Assembly: GCA_900539465.1 (NCBI GenBank)
Contig: UQCF01000012.1
Span: 1-64,000, forward strand
Direction of reading: 5' to 3'
DNA from: an uncultured Ruminococcus sp.
GTDB taxonomy: Bacteria > Bacillota > Clostridia > Oscillospirales > Acutalibacteraceae
DNA: 64,000 bases
Below are positions 31,611 through 38,709 of the stretch, in pieces (position 1 is the first letter of the stretch; each line of letters opens with the position of its first letter). Both the position numbers and the translations under genes were made by a program. A model generated the notes under the pieces. It was not told the origin of the DNA. It saw only the letters and a program-made list of their open reading frames with translations, and did not search any database.

Positions 31611-31639
31611 ATTTTACACTATGACGGCGCATAATTCAA
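31611..31639 (-). promoter_or_regulatory. Sigma-A promoter of the PucR-like gene and ftsEX run
   Basis: On the minus strand TTGAAT (31639-31634) and TAAAAT (31616-31611) are 17 bp apart. The remaining 31640-31815 interval is AT-rich with no gene recognised. Confidence 0.75.
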
Positions 31640-31816
31640 GAGATTTATAAAAAATAATTGCCTGCGTCTCAAAAATATTTGAAAACAGGTGGTATTTGAA
31701 GCCATTTTTATATAAATCTTACAAAAAAGGCTCTGATAATTAAGCTATTTTCAGTTTGTGGATTTTTACTATATGTTGTGGTAAAACGAGAGAATATGCG
31801 ACCCAAAATACCACAA

Positions 31817-31850
31817 AAAAGCAAAATGCGACACCCAAAACGGGTGCCGC
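31817..31850 (-). terminator. Intrinsic terminator after the CD1247-like gene
   Basis: GCGGCACCC pairs with GGGTGTCGC (31850-31842 with 31836-31828; one G-T pair) across GTTTT, followed on the minus strand by ATTTTGCTTTTTT. Confidence 0.85.
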
Positions 31851-31870
31851 AAAAATTTTCGGTTTCAGAC

Positions 31871-32296
31871 TCAGTCGTCGTCTTCCTCGTCGTCATCTTC
31901 GTCAAAGTCAAATTCAAGGGTCTCGCCGCAAGCGGGGCACTCGATTGAATCTTCGTCAAGAACGCTCTCGTCAAGGCAGATAACCTCGCCGCAGGCGGGG
32001 CACTCAACCTCAAAATAATCACCTGTGCCTGCGCATGAGCTGCAGTCACAGCCCTCATAATCGTCCTCATCCTCTTCAAAGATGTAGTCCTCAAGGTCTG
32101 CAAGGTCTTCATCAACAGCGTCAAGCTGCTCGCCGACCATGTCAAGTGAATCTTCAAAATCAGAAATTGAAAGAGCCATTTCGTCAATGACATCAATCAT
32201 AGCTTTTATAAGTTTGGTCTCGGGTTTCTTCTCATCAAGCTCAAGACCCTCTGCAAGGCCTTTAAGGTATGCGGCCTTTTCGGTAACTGTCATCAT
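31871..32296 (-). CDS. CD1247-like acidic zinc-ribbon protein
   Basis: A 141-residue, very acidic protein. The N-terminal 70 residues form a helical domain (TVTEKAAYLKGLAEGLELDE...KAMIDVIDEMA) that I recognise as the CD1247 N-terminal domain of Clostridia. The C-terminal part has cysteine pairs CDCSSC, CPACGE and a second CPACGE, as in a zinc ribbon, and ends in a run of Asp and Glu. No biochemical role is known to me. The gene directly follows efp, a pairing I recall from other clostridial genomes. Two adjacent ATGs make the exact start uncertain by one codon. Confidence 0.82.
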   Translation of the reverse strand: MMTVTEKAAYLKGLAEGLELDEKKPETKLIKAMIDVIDEMALSISDFEDSLDMVGEQLDAVDEDLADLEDYIFEEDEDDYEGCDCSSCAGTGDYFEVECPACGEVICLDESVLDEDSIECPACGETLEFDFDEDDDEEDDD

Positions 32297-32329
32297 AGTG
32301 AATTACCTTCCTTTCATATGGTTGGGCAA

Positions 32330-32887
32330 TTACGCTCTGCCGAGGTATTCGCCTGTTCTTGTGTCAATCTGAATCATTTCGCCCTCGTCGATGAAGAGCG
32401 GGACTTTTATCTCGGCACCTGTCTCAACCGTTGCGGGCTTGGTAGCGTTTGTAGCTGTGTTGCCTGCAAAGCCGGGATCTGTCTGAGTAACCTGAAGCTC
32501 AACAAATGTGGGGGGCTCAACGCCGAAGATATTGCCTTTGTAAGAGAGAATTTTGCAAGTCATGCTCTCTTTAACAAACTTGAAGTTGTCGGGCAAATCA
32601 GATGCGTTTATCGGAACAAGCTCATAGCTTTCGGGATCCATAAAATAATAAAGATCACCGTCGTTATATGAGTATTCCATATCTTTTCTCTCGATGAAAG
32701 CCGTCGGGAACTTTGCCGTGGGGTTATAGCTCTTTTCTACGACTGCACCGGTGAGAACATTTTTAGTTTTGGTTCTGACAAAAGCGGCGCCTTTTCCGGG
32801 CTTAACGTGCTGGAACTCGACTACCTGAAGCACGTTGCCGTCCTCTTCAAAAGTCATGCCGTTTCTGAAATCGCCTGCTGATACCAT
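32330..32887 (-). CDS. efp: Elongation factor P
   Basis: A 185-residue translation factor of standard length with three beta-barrel domains. It binds between the P and E sites and relieves stalling at polyproline stretches. The loop lysine that can be modified lies in KPGKGAAFVRTK near residue 32, and the C-terminal domain holds GEMIQIDTRTGEYLGRA. A GGAGGAAT ribosome binding site precedes the ATG. It is cotranscribed with the CD1247-like gene 33 bases downstream. Confidence 0.97.
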   Translation of the reverse strand: MVSAGDFRNGMTFEEDGNVLQVVEFQHVKPGKGAAFVRTKTKNVLTGAVVEKSYNPTAKFPTAFIERKDMEYSYNDGDLYYFMDPESYELVPINASDLPDNFKFVKESMTCKILSYKGNIFGVEPPTFVELQVTQTDPGFAGNTATNATKPATVETGAEIKVPLFIDEGEMIQIDTRTGEYLGRA

Positions 32888-32935
32888 AGTATTATTCCTC
32901 CGATTTATAATTCAATGCGAGTCAATCTCTTATAT

Positions 32936-32964
32936 ATTTTATACTATGTCCTCCTCTTTTTCAA
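32936..32964 (-). promoter_or_regulatory. Sigma-A promoter of efp
   Basis: On the minus strand TTGAAA (32964-32959) and TAAAAT (32941-32936) are separated by 17 bp, about 50 bases before the efp start. Confidence 0.65.
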
Positions 32965-33019
32965 CCCTTTTTGAAAAAAAAGAGAATATATCCGTGCCGC
33001 ACGGCTGTAATAACCGCTT

Positions 33020-34051
33020 TCAAAGCCTTTTGACAACCGGCTTAGTAATGAATGAGGACAAAGTGCTGACGATATACGACAGCAAAACAAGCACCGCAAA
33101 AGACAGGAAGAAGAACGGAATACTGTTTTGCACGCCGAAAACTTTGTTTGCTATTCTCACCGCAATGCCCTGCAGCAAATATACTTCATATGATATTTTG
33201 CCGAAGAAAGACAAAACGGGATTTCTGATTTTTACAAAGCTCATAACAAAATAAACAAACACGGCAAACAAAGATGATGTGAAAAAATCCGAAACATTCA
33301 TATATAAATTGCTGCCGATGCTGAATCCGTAAAATTTCGGAACGGTTGCCGCCGCACACAAAACGGCAGAAGCGGCGATAACCGCAATTCTTTTGCCCGC
33401 TGAAAGAGAAGATATTTTATCTTCTTTTTCTCCGAAGAAAAGGCCGAGAGGAAATGCGAAAAATGTAGTCCAGTAGTCAAGATATTTATAGAAAACGGCA
33501 GAAAAAATCAGCATCAATACGGCGACTTTAAGCGACAGCGCAATTTTAGGCAAAATCTTTTTGCCGATAAAAAACATGACGTATGCCACAAGTATTGCAC
33601 CGACAAACCAAGAAAATTCGACCAAATCATTAGCCAAAATCGCAGAGAGCGCAATTTGCTTTTTGTCTGCCGTCACCTGAAGCGGAATATCAAATGCGAG
33701 GGAGACCGATACATATATTGCTTCGCATATCCAATACGGCACCAAAATTTTAACGAATCTTTTCAGCAAAAAAGAAAATTTAACGTCACAGGGGTAAGCC
33801 TTTATAAGCCCGTACGCCGAGAGAAAGAAGAACACGCCTACAATAAAGCTGCCGATGTGGGAGAGCACATAAAATATTATGCCCTTATCCACAAACCAGC
33901 CCGTGAAGTGATGATAAAAAATCAGTATACACAAAAGCCCTTTGACGTTTGAGCTGTTTTCTTTGCTTAAAGGATTAAAACGTTTAAAAGAAATTTTAAT
34001 ACACGGCAGTGTGATTAAAAGAACCAGTGCCGCAGAAATATATTCGGTCAT
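33020..34051 (-). CDS. Acyltransferase-3 family membrane protein
   Basis: A 343-residue integral membrane protein with about ten helices. It has the acyltransferase-3 (OafA/NodX) landmarks: FYHHFTGWF near residue 45, which supplies the catalytic-type histidines, FFFLSAYGLIKAY near 78, and FLLKRFVKILVPYW near 100. Such proteins O-acetylate or succinylate surface sugars or peptidoglycan. I chose the ATG at 34051, seven bases after AGGAGG. It appears to be a single gene between fba and efp; no strong terminator follows, although a small CCGTG-CGG-CACGG hairpin lies just downstream. The substrate is unknown. Confidence 0.83.
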   Translation of the reverse strand: MTEYISAALVLLITLPCIKISFKRFNPLSKENSSNVKGLLCILIFYHHFTGWFVDKGIIFYVLSHIGSFIVGVFFFLSAYGLIKAYPCDVKFSFLLKRFVKILVPYWICEAIYVSVSLAFDIPLQVTADKKQIALSAILANDLVEFSWFVGAILVAYVMFFIGKKILPKIALSLKVAVLMLIFSAVFYKYLDYWTTFFAFPLGLFFGEKEDKISSLSAGKRIAVIAASAVLCAAATVPKFYGFSIGSNLYMNVSDFFTSSLFAVFVYFVMSFVKIRNPVLSFFGKISYEVYLLQGIAVRIANKVFGVQNSIPFFFLSFAVLVLLSYIVSTLSSFITKPVVKRL

Positions 34052-34118
34052 GGCAATCCTCCTGTAACACCGATGATTATAAAATAATCGGACGATAAAA
34101 TCAATCAAAAATCACCAA

Positions 34119-34155
34119 AATAAAAGCGGAAAGATGACATACGCCGTCTTTCCGC
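34119..34155 (-). terminator. Intrinsic terminator of fba
   Basis: GCGGAAAGA (34155-34147) pairs exactly with TCTTTCCGC (34134-34126) on the minus strand across a 12-base loop, followed by TTTTATTTT. Confidence 0.88.
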
Positions 34156-34172
34156 CAAAATGCTTGATATAA

Positions 34173-35108
34173 TTATGCTTTGCCGCCGCAGCCGAGAACC
34201 GTGTTGATTTTGTGCTCAACCATACCCTCAATAGCTTCACGCGCGGGCTTGAGGTACTGACGGGGGTCAAAGTGGCTCGGATACTCATAAAGGTGCTTTC
34301 TGATAGCGGCTGTCATTGCAAGACGAAGGTCTGAGTCAATGTTGATTTTGCAAACCGCCATTGTAGCTGCCTGACGAAGCATCTCTTCGGGGATACCGAT
34401 TGCGTTGGGCATATCTCCGCCGTATTTATTGATTTCTTCAACAAACTTGGGGATAACGGAGGATGCACCGTGAAGAACTATCGGGAAACCGGGGAGTCTT
34501 TTTGAAACTTCTTCAAGAATGTCAAAGCGAAGCTGGGGCTTCTGACCGGGCTTAAATTTGTATGCGCCGTGGCTTGTGCCGATGGCAATTGCAAGCGAAT
34601 CAACGCCTGTGCGTGTAACAAAATCATAAACCTGGTCGGGGTTTGTGTATGCTGCGTCTTCTGCGGATACGTTAACTTCATCCTCAATGCCTGCAAGCTG
34701 ACCGAGCTCACCCTCAACAACAACGCCGTGAGCGTGTGCATAGTCAACAACCTTTTTGGTAAGAGCAACGTTCTCTTCATAGGGAAGGCTTGAGCCGTCA
34801 ATCATAACAGATGTGAAGCCGCCGTCAATGCAGCTCTTGCAGGTCTCAAAATCAGGGCCGTGGTCAAGGTGAAGAGCGATGGGAAGACCTGTCTCTTCAA
34901 CAGCAGCCTCAACGAGCTTTACAAGGTATGTGTGGTTTGCATAAGCTCTTGCACCCTTTGATACCTGAAGAATAAGGGGAGCGTTGAGCTTTTTGCCCGC
35001 TTCGACAATACCCTGGATAATCTCCATATTATTTACGTTGAAAGCACCTATTGCGTAACCGCCCTTATAGGCGTCTTCAAACATTTTTTTTGTGGTTACA
35101 AGTGGCAT
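34173..35108 (-). CDS. fba: Class II fructose-bisphosphate aldolase
   Basis: A 311-residue zinc-dependent aldolase that cleaves fructose 1,6-bisphosphate in glycolysis and makes it in gluconeogenesis. Metal and substrate motifs are visible: ALHLDHGPDFETC near residue 80 (zinc His and Asp), GAFNVNNME near 20, VEGELGQLAGIEDEV near 137, GTSHGAYKF near 182 and LHGASSVIP near 212. The closely related tagatose-bisphosphate aldolase is an alternative, but the single-gene setting with a strong promoter suits the glycolytic enzyme. I chose the ATG at 35108; an upstream GTG lies inside its ribosome binding site. Confidence 0.94.
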   Translation of the reverse strand: MPLVTTKKMFEDAYKGGYAIGAFNVNNMEIIQGIVEAGKKLNAPLILQVSKGARAYANHTYLVKLVEAAVEETGLPIALHLDHGPDFETCKSCIDGGFTSVMIDGSSLPYEENVALTKKVVDYAHAHGVVVEGELGQLAGIEDEVNVSAEDAAYTNPDQVYDFVTRTGVDSLAIAIGTSHGAYKFKPGQKPQLRFDILEEVSKRLPGFPIVLHGASSVIPKFVEEINKYGGDMPNAIGIPEEMLRQAATMAVCKINIDSDLRLAMTAAIRKHLYEYPSHFDPRQYLKPAREAIEGMVEHKINTVLGCGGKA

Positions 35109-35147
35109 AAAAATCACTCCTGTATATATTTTTTAATAACCGATTAC

Positions 35148-35175
35148 ATTATAACATCTAAAGATAATTTGTCAA
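35148..35175 (-). promoter_or_regulatory. Sigma-A promoter of fba
   Basis: On the minus strand a perfect TTGACA (35175-35170) and a perfect TATAAT (35153-35148) are 16 bp apart. A second TTGACA lies 11 bases further upstream. This is one of the strongest promoters in the window. Confidence 0.88.
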
Positions 35176-35188
35176 TAAATTGTCAAAT

Positions 35189-35208
35189 AAAAAGGGCTGT
35201 ACCTTTTT
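35189..35208 (-). terminator. Terminator after the metallophosphoesterase gene
   Basis: AAAAAGG and CCTTTTT form a 7-bp stem around a 6-base loop directly after the stop codon, with T runs on the minus strand. The stem is short and mostly A-T. Confidence 0.6.
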
Positions 35209-35209
35209 A

Positions 35210-36346
35210 TTATCTGCCGAAATCGGTATCGGTTATTCTCTCAACGGTGAAGCTTTCGGTGTAAATATTATCCGGCTCGTTTTCGTCGAGGATTATAAGA
35301 CGTCCGCCGCGCTTGTCGCCGTAGGTATGGTAGCCTACGGAGAAGGTCTGAACAAGCTTAATGCCGTCCATTTCAATTACAAAATCGTTTTTATGGTCGT
35401 GACCGAAAAACGCAGCTCTTATATCGCCGTGCTTTTTCCAAAGCTCAAACTGCTCTCTGCCCTTTTCGCCGGGGGTGCAGGGCGTCTCTGCCAATTCGCC
35501 GCTGATATAATATTCGGGCGAAAGTTTAACGTATCTGCCATCTCTCGGCATAAAAAATGCTTCGGGGTCGTCTTTGTCAACGTCAATGAGCGCGTCAAGC
35601 TCCTGAACAACGGGAATATGTTGAAAAAGTATCGCGGGCAAAGTTTTGCCGCCGTTTTCTTTTTTGATTTTTTCTTCGGCTTTTTCATACCAGTCAAGCT
35701 GATCCTTGTGAACCATGTCATAGCCTTCAAGTCTTTTGCCGTTTCCGTCATAAGGATAGTCGTTTGAGTCCACAAACCAGAGATTGTATGCGTCTTTTTT
35801 GCCGTCACTGCTTTTGATTTTTACATTGTAGTTGCCGCAGCCGTACATCTCCTCAGCGTTGAAGCAGCCGAGGAAATTCTCATACTGCAAATAGAGCATC
35901 ATCTGAAATTCGCGGAAGTTTGACATAATTTCCGAATCGTGATTGCCGAAAACAATCGCAAGAGGCAGATTTCTGCGCCTTACGGGTTCTGTTATTTTTT
36001 CTATGGTTTTTCTTATGTATTCATAGTCAAACTCTTCCCAATATCCGTTGATGTTGTCGCCGCCGAAAACAACAAGGTCGGGGTTTGTGCGCTCAATGCT
36101 TTTTTCTATAACATTGAGAGCCTCAACGCATTTGTCGCGCGGAATGGCTCTGTCCTCATCGTCGTCCATTTCGGGGTCAACCTCGTGAATGTCGGTTATG
36201 TGAAGAATACGGAATTTGCCGTCCGCGCCGAATTTCAGCTCCGGACGTTTAACGGCTTTCTTTTTTATATCTGTCGGCATACCCGTTGCTGCAATAAACG
36301 GAAGCGTCATCATAGACAAAAAATGTTTTAGGTATTTACTCTTCAT
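35210..36346 (-). CDS. Calcineurin-like metallophosphoesterase
   Basis: A 378-residue protein of the calcineurin-like family. The dinuclear metal motifs are complete: LHITDIHEVDP near residue 50, VVFGGDNINGYW near 95, FGNHDSE near 135, LFQHIPV near 240 and FGHDHKNDF near 310. An N-terminal hydrophobic stretch (LSMMTLPFIAATGM) could be a weak signal or anchor. Architecture is closest to the purple-acid-phosphatase-like phosphodiesterases. Its natural substrate is unknown. The second ATG (36346) is seven bases after AAAGGAG, while the first is too close to it. It is a single-gene unit, divergent from folT. Confidence 0.87.
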   Translation of the reverse strand: MKSKYLKHFLSMMTLPFIAATGMPTDIKKKAVKRPELKFGADGKFRILHITDIHEVDPEMDDDEDRAIPRDKCVEALNVIEKSIERTNPDLVVFGGDNINGYWEEFDYEYIRKTIEKITEPVRRRNLPLAIVFGNHDSEIMSNFREFQMMLYLQYENFLGCFNAEEMYGCGNYNVKIKSSDGKKDAYNLWFVDSNDYPYDGNGKRLEGYDMVHKDQLDWYEKAEEKIKKENGGKTLPAILFQHIPVVQELDALIDVDKDDPEAFFMPRDGRYVKLSPEYYISGELAETPCTPGEKGREQFELWKKHGDIRAAFFGHDHKNDFVIEMDGIKLVQTFSVGYHTYGDKRGGRLIILDENEPDNIYTESFTVERITDTDFGR

Positions 36347-36375
36347 AATCATGCTCCTTTGTTAGACTTGATTTA

Positions 36376-36403
36376 ATTATATCCGAAAAAATTTTTTATT
36401 CAA
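36376..36403 (-). promoter_or_regulatory. Sigma-A promoter of the metallophosphoesterase gene
   Basis: On the minus strand TTGAAT (36403-36398) and a perfect TATAAT (36381-36376) are 16 bp apart. Confidence 0.75.
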
Positions 36404-36426
36404 GATAAAAAACAAATATAATCCTG

Positions 36427-36454
36427 TTGCATTTTATAAAAATAGTGTTATAAT
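36427..36454 (+). promoter_or_regulatory. Sigma-A promoter of folT
   Basis: TTGCAT (36427-36432) and a perfect TATAAT (36449-36454) are 16 bp apart. Transcription would start near 36461, about 30 bases before the riboswitch. Confidence 0.8.
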
Positions 36455-36491
36455 TCATTTGCAACGCGTGCAAAGCTTATTTTGCCGCGGT

Positions 36492-36586
36492 ACAGAGTAG
36501 ATATGTGAGCGTTAAGTGCCATGCGGACGGGGAGTTGCCGTGCGGACGAAAAGTTATCTTGCGGTTCACATTTCGCATCCCGCTGT
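36492..36586 (+). ncRNA. Tetrahydrofolate riboswitch (THF-I type)
   Basis: The conserved pieces of the THF aptamer occur in order: AGAGTAGAT (36494-36502), GAGCGTTAAGTG (36507-36518), a GGGGAGTTG internal-loop strand near 36529-36537, then GCGGTTCACATTTCGCATCC (36561-36580) and CGCTGT. Outer bases ACAG and CTGT close P1, and TGTGA with TCACA forms P2. It lies upstream of a folate transporter gene, the classic location. Ligand binding would be expected to lower FolT synthesis. Confidence 0.92.
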
Positions 36587-36610
36587 AAAAAATAATATTG
36601 ATGACGCAAG

Positions 36611-36644
36611 CCTCTTTATTATTACAGCGAAAATAATAAGGAGG
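36611..36644 (+). promoter_or_regulatory. Hairpin sequestering the folT ribosome binding site
   Basis: CCTCTTTATTATT (36611-36623) pairs with AATAATAAGGAGG (36632-36644), 13 pairs including one G-T, around an 8-base loop. The right arm contains the AAGGAGG ribosome binding site of folT, seven bases before its ATG, so this is the expression platform of the riboswitch and control is translational. Confidence 0.85.
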
Positions 36645-36651
36645 ATTTTTT

Positions 36652-37179
36652 ATGCCCAAAGTCAAAGAATTATTAAAGACCAAAAACCTTGCGCTTATTG
36701 CGCTGCTTATCGCGCTGAATGTGGTGCTCAGCAGATTTCTCTCATTTAACGTTTGGAATTTGAAGATAGGCTTCACATTTGTTTCACTCATATTCGCCGC
36801 GTATTTCACAGGTCCCGTCGGTGCGGCGATTGTGGGCGGAGCGGGCGACCTTATAGGTGCGCTGATGTTCCCGATAGGCGCATATTTCCCGGGCTTTACG
36901 CTCACGGCTGTGCTTGAGGGCCTTTGCTTCGGATTTTTGATTTACAAAAAAGCGAGCTTCCCCAAAATCTGCATAAGCGTTGCAGTTAACGAGCTGGTAG
37001 GCGGACTTTTGATGAACACATTTTGGATTTCTGTTTTATACGGCAGTGATTTCAAAGCGCTGTTTGTCACAAGGCTTCTCACGCAGATATTGCCGATGAT
37101 AGCTGTTGAGATTTTGACAACACAGCTCCTTTTCGGCAAATCAATGGTTGTGCAGAGAGTGCAAAAAGCAATAAAATAA
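36652..37179 (+). CDS. folT: ECF transporter substrate-binding (S) subunit for folate
   Basis: A 175-residue membrane protein with about six helices that captures folate and docks on a shared energy-coupling module (EcfA, EcfA', EcfT), which is not encoded in the window. The FolT-type start KTKNLALIALLIALNVVLSR and the block YFTGPVGAAIVGGAGDLIGA near residue 55 are typical. The THF riboswitch directly upstream fixes the substrate as a folate. It is a single gene with its own promoter and a shared terminator. Confidence 0.93.
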   Translation: MPKVKELLKTKNLALIALLIALNVVLSRFLSFNVWNLKIGFTFVSLIFAAYFTGPVGAAIVGGAGDLIGALMFPIGAYFPGFTLTAVLEGLCFGFLIYKKASFPKICISVAVNELVGGLLMNTFWISVLYGSDFKALFVTRLLTQILPMIAVEILTTQLLFGKSMVVQRVQKAIK

Positions 37180-37192
37180 ATACTCCCGCCAA

Positions 37193-37230
37193 AAAACGGT
37201 GCAGACTTTAATGACAGCCTGCACCGTTTT
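37193..37230. terminator. Bidirectional terminator between folT and udg
   Basis: AAAACGGTGCAG (37193-37204) pairs exactly with CTGCACCGTTTT (37219-37230) around a 14-base loop, with T tracts on both strands. Confidence 0.9.
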
Positions 37231-37803
37231 TTAATATGTATTTTCGCACGTTTCTTTTATTTTTTCTCTCAGTGCCAAAAAGTCCTCGAATGCGTCCGGC
37301 TTTTGGCTTGGATTTCTCAGCAGTGCCGCAGGGTGGAATGTGCCCATCATTAAAAATCCGTTTCGGTTTATAAACTCACCGTGCTGCTTTGTTACTCTGA
37401 AGTTCGGGTTCATAAGCCTTTGGGCGGCAATTCTGCCCACACAGACAATAATTTTCGGGTGAATGAGCCGCGTCTGCTCTTTGAGCCACGAAATGCAGGC
37501 GTCCTGCTCCTCCGGCTTCGGGTCGCGGTTGTGCGGCGGACGGCATTTGACTATGTTTGCGATATATACGTTTTTATTTCTGTCAAGGTCTATCGCCGCA
37601 AGGTATTTATCGAGCAGCTGACCGCTTTTGCCTACAAACGGCTCGCCCTGCAAATCCTCCTGCTCGCCGGGGCCTTCGCCTATGAGCATGACCTCGGCGT
37701 TTTCGTTGCCCACACCGAAAACAAGGTTGGTTCTCGTCTCGCCCAAAGGGCATTTTCGGCAAGTGCCGCAGTCGCTTTTTAAATCGTACCAGTTGTTATA
37801 CAT
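37231..37803 (-). CDS. Family 4-type uracil-DNA glycosylase
   Basis: A 190-residue base-excision repair enzyme that removes uracil from DNA. Family 4 hallmarks are present: an iron-sulfur cluster formed by cysteines in DCGTCRKCPLGETR (residues 11-24) plus those in IVKCRPPHNRDPKPEEQDAC near 85-105, the active-site motif IGEGPGEQED near 40-49, and MGTFHPAALLRNP near 155. Its start overlaps the end of ribF by eight bases, so the two are translated together. It is the last gene of the typA-ribF-udg run. Confidence 0.94.
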   Translation of the reverse strand: MYNNWYDLKSDCGTCRKCPLGETRTNLVFGVGNENAEVMLIGEGPGEQEDLQGEPFVGKSGQLLDKYLAAIDLDRNKNVYIANIVKCRPPHNRDPKPEEQDACISWLKEQTRLIHPKIIVCVGRIAAQRLMNPNFRVTKQHGEFINRNGFLMMGTFHPAALLRNPSQKPDAFEDFLALREKIKETCENTY

Positions 37804-38686
37804 CGGCCTTCACCTGCAAAATATCTTTTTTTAGCTGCTCTTCAAGCTCTTTTGCAGAAGAGAAAAGCTTTTCGCCCCTGATATACCGTATAAGTTCGGT
37901 TTTGATTTTTTTGCCGTAAAGATCGCCGCCGAAATTTATGATGTTTGTTTCGGCAATGGGGGAGAAAAGCTTGTACGTCGGCCTTATGCCTATATTGGTT
38001 ATGCAGGCATAAGATTTGCCGCCCGATATTATTCGCGATTCATAAACGCCGTATTTGGGGCAGACAAGATCCTTGTTTATTGCTTGGTTAGCTGTGGGAA
38101 AGCCGAGCGTTCTGCCCCTTGCGTCACCGTGAATGACCTCACCGTCTATGCTGTAATTTCTGCCGAGCATGGCGGAGGCTTTTTTTACGTCGCCGTTTAA
38201 AAGGCTCTCTTTTACCGCACTTGACGATACGGTCTCGCCGTTTAATTTAACTTCGGGAACGACGGTGCAATTTAAAGAATTTTTTTTGCAAAGTGACAAA
38301 AGAACATCGCTGTTGCCCTCTCCGTTTTTTCCGAAAGAATAGTTAAATCCGCAGCTTAAAGACCTTGCACCGAGCTCTTTTAAAAGAATTTCATTAAAAA
38401 AAGCTTCGGGAGAAAGCTCCCTGACTTCTGCAAAGCTTATTCTGCATATTTCAAAGCCCGCTTCTTTGAGCATTTGCTCCTCGTCTTTGTCGCTTAAAAG
38501 CCTTTGCACCTTTTGACCGGTGATAAATTCTCTCGGATGAACGTCAAATAGAAGCACTGTCGGGCGCAGTGAATACAATTCGGCATTTTTCAGCGCGCTG
38601 CCGAGTACTTTTCGGTGACCTATGTGTAATCCGTCAAAAAAACCGAGGGCAACGGACGTGCCGATATTCTGTTTTTGAGGGGTCAT
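37796..38686 (-). CDS. ribF: Bifunctional riboflavin kinase/FAD synthetase
   Basis: A 296-residue enzyme that phosphorylates riboflavin to FMN and then adenylates it to FAD. The N-terminal nucleotidyltransferase domain shows ALGFFDGLHIGHRKVL (residues 13-28) and SSSAVKESLLNGDV near 152. The C-terminal kinase domain shows HGDARGRTLGFPTAN near 188 and YGVYESRI near 212. In a flavin-rich anaerobe like this (Stn complex) FAD supply is important. The gene lies 23 bases after typA, overlaps the glycosylase gene, and is not under an FMN riboswitch here. Confidence 0.96.
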   Translation of the reverse strand: MTPQKQNIGTSVALGFFDGLHIGHRKVLGSALKNAELYSLRPTVLLFDVHPREFITGQKVQRLLSDKDEEQMLKEAGFEICRISFAEVRELSPEAFFNEILLKELGARSLSCGFNYSFGKNGEGNSDVLLSLCKKNSLNCTVVPEVKLNGETVSSSAVKESLLNGDVKKASAMLGRNYSIDGEVIHGDARGRTLGFPTANQAINKDLVCPKYGVYESRIISGGKSYACITNIGIRPTYKLFSPIAETNIINFGGDLYGKKIKTELIRYIRGEKLFSSAKELEEQLKKDILQVKADV

Positions 38687-38709
38687 AAAATCACCTTATA
38701 ATCAGTTGA

